Of a stretch of DNA of 64,000 nt, positions 29,628 through 37,689 are shown in pieces (position 1 is the stretch's first letter; each line of letters begins with the position of its first letter). This DNA comes from Phreatobacter oligotrophus. GTDB taxonomy: Bacteria; Pseudomonadota; Alphaproteobacteria; Rhizobiales; Phreatobacteraceae. Location of the stretch: NCBI RefSeq assembly GCF_003046185.1, contig NZ_PZZL01000001.1, positions 725,222-789,221 of the forward strand. Reading direction: 5' to 3'. The notes beneath the pieces were generated by a model. That model did not search any database. It was not told where the DNA came from and saw only the letters and a program-made list of their open reading frames with translations. A program made the translations under genes and the position numbers.

Positions 29628-30379
29628 GCGACTTTTCAAGCGGCATTGCCGCGCTCGACGCCTATCTCGACCAGGGCTACGAGAGTGTCACGGGCATGTC
29701 GTCGCGCTTTGCCGCGACCATCTGCGGCCATCTGCTGCGCCGGCAGACCGAAATGGGCATCCGCGGGTCTGTCGCGGAGATCGGCGCCTTCGAGGGTCGC
29801 TTCCTCATCGCCATGGGGCTGGCCCTGGCGCCCGGCGAGCACGCCTACGGCTTCGACCTCTTCACCTGGCCGGACGACGGCGTGCTCGACCGTTTCCTCG
29901 CCAATGCCGCGCGCTGGGGCCTGACCGCGGACCGTGTCACCGCGCGCCCCTTCGACACCGGCACCCTGTCGCCGGACGAATTTGCCGGCCTTACCGGCCG
30001 CCAGCCGCTACGCTTCGTCCATGTCGACGGGGACCATTCGCTGGAGGCGCTCTCCCACGACCTCACCCTTGCCGCCGCCTGCCTGCATCCGCAGGGGCTC
30101 ATCTGCCTCGACGACATGCTGCACCCCGGCTACCCGTTCCTCGTCGTAGCCGTGCACGCCTTCCTCACCGCCAATCCGCAGCTCTGCCTGATGTGCGTGA
30201 TCGACCGCGAGGACATCGTCGCCGCGCCGAAATTCCTGATCTGCCGGCGTGATGCGGTCAGCCTCTACGAGACCGACCTGATGAGCCGCTTCGCGCCCCA
30301 GCACTTCATCCTGGGTGGTGACGCCATGGGGCATCATTGCGTCGTGCTGACGCCTCACCCGCGCATCGCCGACGTCTGA
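29624..30379 (+). CDS. Class I SAM-dependent methyltransferase
   Basis: A 251-residue Rossmann methyltransferase with motif I SVAEIGAFEGRFLIAMG, an acidic motif II near YGFDLF, and FVHVDGDHSLEALSHDLTLAAACLHPQGLICLDDML, which is like the TylF/CmcI-type methyltransferases (metal-binding Asp/His). Substrate unknown. The start at 29624 overlaps the DUF486 stop as ATGA. Upstream the frame is open from 29198 but overlaps the DUF486 gene completely, so the longer form is rejected. Confidence 0.82.
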   Translation: MSDFSSGIAALDAYLDQGYESVTGMSSRFAATICGHLLRRQTEMGIRGSVAEIGAFEGRFLIAMGLALAPGEHAYGFDLFTWPDDGVLDRFLANAARWGLTADRVTARPFDTGTLSPDEFAGLTGRQPLRFVHVDGDHSLEALSHDLTLAAACLHPQGLICLDDMLHPGYPFLVVAVHAFLTANPQLCLMCVIDREDIVAAPKFLICRRDAVSLYETDLMSRFAPQHFILGGDAMGHHCVVLTPHPRIADV

Positions 30380-30383
30380 GATG

Positions 30384-31523
30384 TCAGGCGCCGCGGGGGG
30401 CGAGGCGCAGGACCGCGCCGTCCGCCGAGTCGGTGAGGAGATAGAGCGCCCCGTCGGGGCCCTGCTGCACGTCGCGGAAGCGCTGGCCGACATCGCCGAG
30501 CAGGCGCTCCTGCCGCACCACGGTCTCGCCATCGAGCACCACCCGCACCAGCGTCTGCGCCGCCAGAGCCGTGACGAAGAGATTGCCGCGGAAGGCCGGC
30601 ATGAGATCGCCGGTGTAGAAGGCGATGCCCGCCGGCGCGATGGACGGGGTCCAGTGGACCAGCGGCTGGACGAGGTCAGCCCGCTCGCGCAGCCCGCCAT
30701 TCACTGGCCGGCCGTCATAGTGCGTGCCCCAGGAGATCAGCGGCCAGCCGTAATTGGCCCCCGCCCGCACCACATAGAGCCCGTCGCCGCCACGCGGCCC
30801 GTGATTGCTGATCCAGAGGCGCCCGGTCTCGGGATGCAGCGCCGCCCCCTGGACGTTGCGCAGCCCGATCGCGTGGATCGCCGGGTTCCAGCCCCGCGAC
30901 GCGCCGGCATCACCGGCGGGTGCGCCCTCGGCGGTGATCCTGACGAGCTTGCCGAGCGTGTTCGTGCCGTTCTGGCTCTGGTCCATCTGGCTGAACCGCT
31001 CGCCCGTGGTGACGAAGAGATGGCCGGTACGGTCGAAGACCAGGCGCGAGCCGAAATGCAGGCGGCTGCTGATAGGCGGGTCCTGCCGCCAGATCGTGCG
31101 CCCGTCTTCCAACGCCGTGCCGGACGCCGAGAGCCGGCCGCGGAACACCGCCGTCCCGTTGGTGCTGCCGCCACGCGGTTCGGCAAAGCTCAGAAAGACG
31201 AGGCGATCGCGCGCGAAGGACGGGCTGAGGGCGATGCCGAGGAGGCCGCCCTGACCGGTCGCGTCGACCGCGGGCGTCCCGGAGAGAGGCGGCCCGACCA
31301 CGCCGTCGCGGCTGATGAGCCGCAGCCGTCCCGGCCTCTCGGTCACGAGGAAACGGCCATCGGGAAGGAAGGCGAGGCCCCACGGATGCTGGAGGCCGCG
31401 GGCGAAAGTGCTGGTCGCGAGGTCGATGGTCTGGGCGAGGCTGGTCTGTGAGACCAGGGGCGCTGCGCCAAGAGCCAGCGCACCGGTGATCACGCCACGC
31501 CGATGCAACTGGTACCCGCCCAT
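30384..31523 (-). CDS. PQQ-dependent sugar dehydrogenase (soluble, aldose type)
   Basis: The 379-residue product has a signal peptide (LHRRGVITGALALGAAPLVSQTSLAQ) and a six-bladed beta-propeller: RGLQHPWGLAFLPDGRFLVTERPGRLRLI, HFGSRLVFDRTGHLFVTTGER, the RNVQGAALHPETGRLWISNHGPRGGDGLY PQQ-binding stretch and GIAFYTGDLMPAFRGNLFV. It resembles periplasmic aldose dehydrogenase (Asd/YliI). Start at 31523 is chosen because the signal peptide follows; the codon at 31610 adds a polar leader. Convergent with the methyltransferase gene. Confidence 0.88.
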   Translation of the reverse strand: MGGYQLHRRGVITGALALGAAPLVSQTSLAQTIDLATSTFARGLQHPWGLAFLPDGRFLVTERPGRLRLISRDGVVGPPLSGTPAVDATGQGGLLGIALSPSFARDRLVFLSFAEPRGGSTNGTAVFRGRLSASGTALEDGRTIWRQDPPISSRLHFGSRLVFDRTGHLFVTTGERFSQMDQSQNGTNTLGKLVRITAEGAPAGDAGASRGWNPAIHAIGLRNVQGAALHPETGRLWISNHGPRGGDGLYVVRAGANYGWPLISWGTHYDGRPVNGGLRERADLVQPLVHWTPSIAPAGIAFYTGDLMPAFRGNLFVTALAAQTLVRVVLDGETVVRQERLLGDVGQRFRDVQQGPDGALYLLTDSADGAVLRLAPRGA

Positions 31524-31533
31524 CTTGGCTCCG

Positions 31534-31845
31534 TCAGGCGGCGAGCGGCGGATCCTTCCGCCGGTCGAGGCCTGCATAACGGCGTAGCGCTGCGCCGAAG
31601 AGCAAGGCAAGGCCGATCGTCAGCGCCACGACGGTGACCGACAGGACCAGGGTCTCCTGATCGACACCGTCTTCGAAGGTCGCCGGATCGAACAGTTCGG
31701 TGGTGATCGAGAAGCCGGCCACCACCAGCGCGATGAACAGGGCCGCGATCACGCCGACGGAGACGAGCATGGGGACGCGCGGCCGGCCGCGGGTGAAGCC
31801 GGGGCGGGGGCCGCCGATCCGAAACGACTGGGGCGAATGCAGCAT
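31534..31845 (-). CDS. Hypothetical two-helix membrane protein
   Basis: The 103-residue product has a basic, Pro-rich N terminus (RIGGPRPGFTRGRPRVP), two transmembrane helices (MLVSVGVIAALFIALVVAGF and LVLSVTVVALTIGLALLFGAAL) and a basic tail. No family recognised. It ends ten bases before the sugar-dehydrogenase start on the same strand and could be cotranscribed with it. Codon use is like its neighbours. Confidence 0.6.
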   Translation of the reverse strand: MLHSPQSFRIGGPRPGFTRGRPRVPMLVSVGVIAALFIALVVAGFSITTELFDPATFEDGVDQETLVLSVTVVALTIGLALLFGAALRRYAGLDRRKDPPLAA

Positions 31846-32077
31846 GTCTGACCTCGTCCGAACCCATCGCCGCCGCGGGGATACGATCGGGAATCGATCC
31901 CCACCGCGGCAGTGTCATCCTCGCGAGAACAATGGTGGCAACACGGCGGTTCCCGGCGAAATTGCGGCGCCGTCTCACGGCTGCGTGAGAAACGTCGTGT
32001 TTTGCCTGCAATTGCCAACCGGACCTTAACCATGTGCAGGCATGATGACACCGTCGTTGCTGCGCGTGGAGTTGAAG

Positions 32078-32245
32078 ATGTCGCGTTGGGTTCTGTTCGC
32101 GGTTGCCGCAGCTTCCGTCCTCCTCGCCCAGTTCGTCGATCGCGGATCCAAGGATCTCGCCCAGGAACTCCATGCGGCGCGGCCGCCCATCGTCGCCGAC
32201 GACGCCATCATGACCGGCTCGGTGCGCCGTCAGCCGCAGCGCTGA
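32078..32245 (+). CDS. Small hypothetical membrane-anchored protein
   Basis: A 55-residue product: one N-terminal hydrophobic helix (MSRWVLFAVAAASVLLAQFV) followed by a polar tail ending TGSVRRQPQR. GGAG six bases before ATG 32078 supports this start rather than 32042. No family recognised. It lies in the divergent gap between the small membrane protein and the EF-G paralogue. Confidence 0.5.
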   Translation: MSRWVLFAVAAASVLLAQFVDRGSKDLAQELHAARPPIVADDAIMTGSVRRQPQR

Positions 32246-32419
32246 CGCTCTTCTCAGACCCCTCGTTTCCTGACGCTGCAGCGCGAGACGCCGCCCTTGC
32301 GCACGCGCGCTTGCGGCGCGACCATGGTGTCACGCGAGGTCCCGCAACAAGACCCTCCGTTTGGCCTGTCACTTCCGGGTCGACCTTCTCGCCCGGACCC
32401 CGACACGAGGGGATGAGAC

Positions 32420-34480
32420 ATGGGCGACGACACGACCGGCGTCACGCCGTCGGGCAGAAGAGCATCGGGTCCACGGTGCATTGCGCTGGTGGGCCCGTTC
32501 CAGAGTGGCAAGACGACCCTGCTGGAGGCGATCCTCGAGCGCACCGGGGCGATCCCCCGCATGGGGTCGGTCGATGCCGGCACCACGGTGTCCGACGCCT
32601 CGGCGGAGGCGCGCCAGCTGCGCATGAGCGTCGAGGCGGGTTTCGCCACCACGCGCTTCATGGGGGACGACTACACCTTCGTTGATTGTCCCGGTTCGAT
32701 CGATGCCCTACAGGACATGCGCGGCGTATTGCCGGCCGTGGATGCGGCGGTCGTCGTCTGCGAGGCCGACGAGCGCAAGGTGCCGGCCCTTGGCGTCATC
32801 CTGCGGGAGCTCGAGGAGCGCGGCATTCCCCGCATCCTCTTCATCAACAAGATCGACAAGGCCTCGCGCCGGCTGCGCGAGACGCTGCAGGTCCTCAGGC
32901 CCGCCTCCCGCGTGCCGCTGCTGCTTCGCCAGATCCCGATCTGGTCCAACGGCATCGTCAGCGGCTTCGTCGACCTCGCCCTGGAGCGGGCCTTCGTCTA
33001 TCGCGAGCACGCGGCCTCGCAGGTGATCCCGCTCGATGGCGAGGACCTCGCCCGGGAGAAGGAGGCGCGCTTCTCCATGCTGGAGACGCTCGCCGACCAC
33101 GACGATGAACTCATGGAGAGCCTGCTCTCCGACATGGAGCCGCCGCGCGACCGCGTCTTCGACGATCTCGGCCGCGACCTCGCCGCCGGCCATGTGGTCC
33201 CCGTGCTCTTCGGCTCGGCTCTCCACACCAATGGCGTCCTGCGCCTGCTCAAGGCCCTGCGCCATGACGCTCCCGGCGTCGAGGCGACCGCCCGGCGCCT
33301 TGGCGTCGGCGGGGAGGGGGCCAACGCCCTGGTGATGAAGACCTTCCACACCCCCCATGGCGGCAAGCTGTCGGTGGCGCGGGTCCTCTCGGGCCGCCTC
33401 GCCGAAGGGGCCGTTCTCACCGGTGCTGCCGGCCAGGCCGAGCGCACCTCGGGCCTGTTCCGCCTCTTCGGGCCGGGCACCGAGAAGCTCTCGGAAGCGC
33501 GGGCGGGCGATACGGTGGGCCTTGGCAAGCTCGACCATGTCGCGACCGGCGAGATCCTCTCGACGGGGCGGACGGCACCCGCCGCACCGGGCGTCGCGTC
33601 GCCGCAACCGGTCATCGCGGTGGCCGTCGCGCCGCGCGACCGCAAGGACGACGTGAAGCTCGGCCTTGCGCTGGCCAAGCTCCGCGACGAGGACCCCTCG
33701 CTCGTCGTCACCCATGGCGGCGACGGCGGCGAGATGGTGCTGGCGGGGCAGGGCGAGATGCAACTGCGCGCCGCCATGGCCCGGCTCGCCGGCCGCTATG
33801 GCATCCAGGTCACGCAGGCGCGCCCGGCCATCGGCTATCGCGAGACCATCCGGCGGAGCGCGACGGCAGTGCGTGGCCGCCACCGCAAGCAGTCCGGCGG
33901 CCATGGCCAGTTCGGCGATGTGGTGATCGATGTCGCGCCGGGAGCACGCGGCACGGGCTTTGTCTTCACCGACCGCATCGTCGGCGGCGTCATCCCGCGC
34001 CAGTACATTCCGGCGGTGCGCGACGGCATCGCCGAAGCGCTGCGCAAGGGGCCTCTCGGCTTCCCCGTGGTCGATGTGGCGGTGACGCTGACCGACGGCA
34101 GTTTCCACGCCGTCGACAGCTCCGACATGGCGTTCCAGCAGGCCGGCCGGATCGCCATCCAGGAGGCGCTGGCCGCCTGCCAGCCGGTGCTGCTCGAACC
34201 GGTCCACCGGGTCGAGATCGCCGTTCCCTCGGACGCGACCGCGCGCATCAACGCCATCGTCTCGGCGCGGCGCGGCCAGATCCTCGGCTTTGATGCGCGG
34301 GCGGGATGGCCGGGCTGGGATTGCGTGGCGGCGCTGCTGCCCGAGGCGGAGATTGGCGACCTCATCGTCGAGATCCGTTCGGCGACCGCCGGCGTCGGCA
34401 GCTATACCGCAATCTTCGACCATCTGGCCGAGCTGAACGGGCGCGAGGCCGACCGCATCGTCCAGGCCCGGGCCGCCTGA
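32420..34480 (+). CDS. Elongation factor G-like GTPase (paralogue)
   Basis: The 686-residue product has the five-domain EF-G layout: G1 GPFQSGKT (25-32), G3 DCPG (89-92), G4 NKID (143-146), domain IV near KQSGGHGQFGDVVIDV and domain V near VEIRSATAGVGSYTAIF. In true EF-G the G3 box reads DTPGHVDF, where His activates GTP hydrolysis; here Ser93 takes the place of that His. It therefore belongs with the divergent EF-G-like proteins of Hyphomicrobiales rather than FusA, and its role in translation or stress is unknown. The ATG follows GAGGGGATGAGAC. No str-operon genes are near. Confidence 0.85.
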   Translation: MGDDTTGVTPSGRRASGPRCIALVGPFQSGKTTLLEAILERTGAIPRMGSVDAGTTVSDASAEARQLRMSVEAGFATTRFMGDDYTFVDCPGSIDALQDMRGVLPAVDAAVVVCEADERKVPALGVILRELEERGIPRILFINKIDKASRRLRETLQVLRPASRVPLLLRQIPIWSNGIVSGFVDLALERAFVYREHAASQVIPLDGEDLAREKEARFSMLETLADHDDELMESLLSDMEPPRDRVFDDLGRDLAAGHVVPVLFGSALHTNGVLRLLKALRHDAPGVEATARRLGVGGEGANALVMKTFHTPHGGKLSVARVLSGRLAEGAVLTGAAGQAERTSGLFRLFGPGTEKLSEARAGDTVGLGKLDHVATGEILSTGRTAPAAPGVASPQPVIAVAVAPRDRKDDVKLGLALAKLRDEDPSLVVTHGGDGGEMVLAGQGEMQLRAAMARLAGRYGIQVTQARPAIGYRETIRRSATAVRGRHRKQSGGHGQFGDVVIDVAPGARGTGFVFTDRIVGGVIPRQYIPAVRDGIAEALRKGPLGFPVVDVAVTLTDGSFHAVDSSDMAFQQAGRIAIQEALAACQPVLLEPVHRVEIAVPSDATARINAIVSARRGQILGFDARAGWPGWDCVAALLPEAEIGDLIVEIRSATAGVGSYTAIFDHLAELNGREADRIVQARAA

Positions 34481-34500
34481 CGGCACCGCATCGCAGCATG

Positions 34501-34533
34501 AAAAAAGGGCCGGGCTCCAGGAGCCCGGCCTTA
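34501..34533. terminator. Terminator-like hairpin after the EF-G paralogue
   Basis: GGCCGGGCT and AGCCCGGCC pair perfectly (34508-34516, 34522-34530; two further pairs possible), preceded by AAAAAA and followed by TTATG, so the U-run is better for minus-strand transcripts. Confidence 0.65.
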
Positions 34534-35009
34534 TGAGTTTCGGCTTCCGATGATGAACACCTGGAAGCCGCCTTCCAGAGGGGAACGCCGACAGCGACGC
34601 ATGGGTCACAGGGAGGGCGTGACCCGGAAAAGAGCTATCGACCGCCCGAAGATGGCGTGTTCGTGTGCAGCGCACAACAGGAAGGGCTGCATGGCTGGCT
34701 CGCCCCTGCCGCACGTCTCGGCAGGATGCCCACAATCTGGGCACAATTGACAGTTGAGCAAATCGCGTCCCGAGCCGATCCGTGTGGATAAGGATGACGC
34801 TCCGATTGCGGCGCGATGACGAATCCAAGATCGATGGGCGCGTCAGTAGGCAGCGCCGTCGTCCTGCGTTAGGGTTTCTGACAAGGATCGATTCGAGCAA
34901 TCGAATCAAAAGCTTGCGGTGCCCTGGTCGGGCGCCGGGCGGCCGGTCCCTTGTCAGGTTGCGTCCCGTCGCGTCTGTCCGACAACCGAGCGAACCGCAC
35001 GGGGGCGGA
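34534..35009. other. 476-base gene-free stretch before ybjN
   Basis: No convincing gene. One open frame at 34550-34750 is rich in Arg, Cys and Pro and has no ribosome-binding site. Visible signals are three GANTC (CcrM-type) sites at 34821, 34890 and 34903 and a perfect inverted repeat at 34890-34907. The GC content appears lower than in the flanking genes. Confidence 0.6.
34890..34907. repeat. Perfect 7-base inverted repeat GATTCGA-N4-TCGAATC
   Basis: Arms 34890-34896 and 34901-34907. Each arm contains a GANTC methylation site. It lies 103 bases before ybjN and could be an operator. Confidence 0.5.
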
Positions 35010-35513
35010 ATGTCCTTGATCGATATCGAAACGACCGACCGTCAGGTCAACCCCGTCGACCTCGTGGAGGATCTGGCGGCTGTCAACGAGTGGACCTTCG
35101 ACAGGTCCGGCGATGACGAGATCACCCTGTCGGTGACCGGGCGCTGGGCCGACTACCACGCCTCCTTCACCTGGATGGACGACATCGAGTCGCTGCACCT
35201 GGCCTGCGCCTTCGACCTCAAGGTGCCGGAGCGCCGGCGCGCCGAGGTGAAGGACCTGATCCAGCTGATCAACGAGCAGCTCTGGCTCGGCCATTTCGAC
35301 CTCTGGCCGCAGGAGGGTGTGGTGATGTTCCGCCATGCCCTGCTGCTGGCGGGCGGCGCGGAAGCCTCCGGCCGGCAGTGCGAGGCCCAGCTGGACGCGG
35401 CCATGGAAGCCTGCGACCGCTACTATCAGGCCTTCCAGTTCGTCGTCTGGGCCGGCAAGTCGGCCCGCGAGGCGATGGACTCGGCGCTGTTCGAGACCGC
35501 CGGCGAGGCGTGA
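35010..35513 (+). CDS. YbjN-domain protein
   Basis: The 167-residue product has a YbjN fold (type III secretion chaperone-like): DLVEDLAAVNEWTFDRSGDDEITLSVTGRWADYHASFTW, LNEQ-type stretch LIQLINEQLWLGHFDLWPQEGVVMFRHALLL, and a C-terminal AMEACDRYYQAFQFVVWAGKSAREA. Members are thought to be sensory or chaperone-like regulators. ATG 35010 follows CGGGGGCGG; the frame is open upstream from 34782 without homology. It is 65 bases before proC; ybjN-proC is a conserved pair in Hyphomicrobiales. Confidence 0.88.
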   Translation: MSLIDIETTDRQVNPVDLVEDLAAVNEWTFDRSGDDEITLSVTGRWADYHASFTWMDDIESLHLACAFDLKVPERRRAEVKDLIQLINEQLWLGHFDLWPQEGVVMFRHALLLAGGAEASGRQCEAQLDAAMEACDRYYQAFQFVVWAGKSAREAMDSALFETAGEA

Positions 35514-35578
35514 CAGGCGCGGAGCGCGCGGCTATCGGTGGGCGCCCAGTCCCCGAGGCCGCCACGTCCGAGGTCGTC

Positions 35579-36430
35579 ATGTCCGCTGCACCCGCCACGC
35601 CGTCCACTGCCAACCTTGCCGATTTCACCGGCCACGTCGTCCTCGTCGGCGCTGGCCAGATGGGCGGCGCCCTGCTGCGCGGCTGGCTCTTCCATGGTCT
35701 GGCGCCCTCGCGCGTCACCATCATCGACCCGCGCCCGCCGGCCAACATCCAGGCGGTCATCGACGCCCACGGCATTGCCCTCGATCCCGTCTCGCCGGCC
35801 ATCGCTGATGTGCTCATCGTCGCGGTGAAGCCGCAGATCGCCGACGAGGTCATGCCGCTGGTGCGCCATGTCGTCGGGCCGCAGACGGTCGTCGTCTCCG
35901 TCATGGCCGGCAAGACCATCGCCCGGCTGGAGCAGGTCTTCGGCGCGACCACCGCCGTCGTCCGCACCATCCCCAACACGCCGGCCGCCGTCGGCCGCGG
36001 CATCACCGGGGCTGCCGCCAACGCCCATGTGAACGCCGCGCAGCGCTCGGCCGTCGAGCGCCTGCTCGCCGCCGTCGGGCGCGTCGAGTGGCTGGCGCGC
36101 GAGGACTGGATCGACATCGTCACGGCGGTCTCCGGTTCCGGCCCCGCCTATGTCTTCTTCCTCGCCGAGACGCTCGCCCGCGCCGGCGCCGCGGCCGGCC
36201 TGCCGTCGGACCTTGCCGCGCGCCTTGCCCGCGCCACCGTCGAGGGTGCCGGAGAGCTGATGTATCGCTCGCCCGACATCGAGCCGGCCACCCTGCGCCA
36301 GAATGTCACCTCGCCGAACGGCACCACCCATGCCGCCCTCCAGGTGCTGATGGGCCAGCAGGGCATCGACGTGGCCTTCATGGAGGCCATCGCTGCTGCG
36401 GCGAAACGCTCGCGGGAACTGGCGGGCTGA
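35579..36430 (+). CDS. proC: Pyrroline-5-carboxylate reductase
   Basis: A 283-residue Rossmann reductase: NADPH-binding VVLVGAGQMGGALLRGWL near residue 20, VKPQIADEVMP, SVMAGKTI, RTIPNTPAAVGRGITG, and the substrate-binding VSGSGPAYVFFLAETLA plus SPNGTTHAALQVL. Last step of proline synthesis. Start at 35579 is the only one that avoids long overlap with ybjN. A TetR-type regulator follows 43 bases downstream. Confidence 0.95.
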   Translation: MSAAPATPSTANLADFTGHVVLVGAGQMGGALLRGWLFHGLAPSRVTIIDPRPPANIQAVIDAHGIALDPVSPAIADVLIVAVKPQIADEVMPLVRHVVGPQTVVVSVMAGKTIARLEQVFGATTAVVRTIPNTPAAVGRGITGAAANAHVNAAQRSAVERLLAAVGRVEWLAREDWIDIVTAVSGSGPAYVFFLAETLARAGAAAGLPSDLAARLARATVEGAGELMYRSPDIEPATLRQNVTSPNGTTHAALQVLMGQQGIDVAFMEAIAAAAKRSRELAG

Positions 36431-36473
36431 GCGCGGCGTCCTATCTTCAGGGGCAGGACACCAGGAGACCGCC

Positions 36474-37226
36474 ATGACCGACGTCAACCCGTCCGATGCC
36501 TCCGCCGCCACGCCGCGCGATGCCATCATCACCGCCTTCATGGACCTCGTCGGTGAACGCGGCTGGGATCAGGCCTCGCTGGCCGACATCGCCGAACGCT
36601 CCGGCCAGGGCCTCGGCACGATCCGCGCCCATTTCGGCTCGCGCATGGCGATCCTCGAGGCCTACGTCGCCGGCATCGACCGCGCCGTCCTCGACGGCAT
36701 CGATGCCGACCTCGCCGACCAGGACACCAAGGAGCGGCTCTTCGACGTGCTGATGCGGCGGCTCGACCTGCTCAGCCCCCAGAAGGCCGCCATTCGCGCG
36801 CTCTCCAAGGCGGCGATGCGCGATCCGGGGCTGGCCCTCGCCCTGAACGGCCTTGCGGTGCAGTCGCAGCGCTGGATGCTCGCTGCCGCCGGCGTCGACG
36901 TGAACGGCGCGGGCGGCATGATCCGCGCGCAGGGCCTTGCCGTCGCCTTCGCCAAGGTGGTGCAGGCCTGGCTCGACGACGAGGATCCGGCGCTGGCCCG
37001 CACTATGCGGGTGCTCGACGAGCAGCTCGCCAAGGCGGGACGTGCGGCCCGCAAGCTCAAGTCGGTGGAGCAGCTGACGCGCCCGCTGAAGAGCCTGCTT
37101 TGCGCGCCGCTGTCCTTCGGGCGGCGTCGCCGCAAGGACGGATGGGACGACCCGCGCCGTCCGGGCGAGGACGGTCCGGGCTGGCGGGGCGACGATTTCC
37201 GCGATCCGCGCGTCACGCCGGTCTGA
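36474..37226 (+). CDS. TetR/AcrR-family transcriptional regulator
   Basis: A 250-residue protein. Helix-turn-helix at about 15-60 (PRDAIITAFMDLVGERGWDQASLADIAERSGQGLGTIRAHFGSR) followed by a helical ligand domain and an unusually basic, then Gly/Asp/Arg-rich tail (SFGRRRRKDGWDDPRRPGED). AGGAG five bases before the ATG supports the start. It follows proC by 43 bases and precedes a tRNA-binding protein, an arrangement I associate with Hyphomicrobiales. Targets unknown. Confidence 0.85.
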   Translation: MTDVNPSDASAATPRDAIITAFMDLVGERGWDQASLADIAERSGQGLGTIRAHFGSRMAILEAYVAGIDRAVLDGIDADLADQDTKERLFDVLMRRLDLLSPQKAAIRALSKAAMRDPGLALALNGLAVQSQRWMLAAAGVDVNGAGGMIRAQGLAVAFAKVVQAWLDDEDPALARTMRVLDEQLAKAGRAARKLKSVEQLTRPLKSLLCAPLSFGRRRRKDGWDDPRRPGEDGPGWRGDDFRDPRVTPV

Positions 37227-37314
37227 GGGCGGAGCCGCCTGGCGCGCGCCCGGCTTGACCGCAGCGCGCCCCGCGCCCTAGCCGTGGGGTGACTGTTCAT
37301 CCCACGGAGCCACC

Positions 37315-37674
37315 ATGCTGCCTGCCGGTCCGCCCAGCGATCCCATCAGCTTCGATGATTTCATGAAGGTCGACGTGCGCGTCGGCCGCATCGTCGAGGC
37401 GCAGCCCTTTCCCGAGGCGCGCAAGCCGGCGATCAAGCTGGTCATCGATTTCGGCGAGCCGATCGGCCGGAAGAAGTCCTCGGCGCAAATCACCCGCCAC
37501 TACCAGCCGGAGGCGCTCATCGGCCGGCAGGTGCTTGCGGTGGTGAATTTCCCGCCGCGGCAGATCGGCAAGTTCATGTCGGAGGTCCTGACCCTCGGCG
37601 TCCCGGACGCCGAGGGCGAGGTCGTTCTCATCGGTCCCGGTCACGCCGTGCCGGAGGGCGGGCGCCTGTTCTGA
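37315..37674 (+). CDS. csaA: tRNA-binding domain protein (CsaA-like)
   Basis: The 119-residue product is a stand-alone tRNA-binding (EMAPII-like OB) domain: ISFDDFMKVDVRVGRIVEAQPFPEARKPAIKLVIDFGEPIGRKKSSAQITRHYQPEALIGRQVLAVVNFPPRQIGKFMSEVLTLG contains the CsaA family pattern including SAQIT and FMSEVL. Members are homodimers that bind tRNA and show chaperone activity in Bacillus. GGAG precedes the start by seven bases. Convergent with the amino-acid binding-protein gene, 15 bases apart. Confidence 0.9.
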   Translation: MLPAGPPSDPISFDDFMKVDVRVGRIVEAQPFPEARKPAIKLVIDFGEPIGRKKSSAQITRHYQPEALIGRQVLAVVNFPPRQIGKFMSEVLTLGVPDAEGEVVLIGPGHAVPEGGRLF

Positions 37675-37689
37675 CGCCCGCGCCCGTCA

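Noticed and set aside
34550..34750. A 66-codon frame in the gap before ybjN
   Set aside because: No ribosome-binding site, Arg/Cys/Pro-rich and no hydrophobic or domain pattern. Reported as gene-free stretch.
32708..34909. A 733-codon minus-strand frame opposite the EF-G paralogue
   Set aside because: Antisense of an unmistakable GTPase gene, low-complexity composition, no recognised motif.
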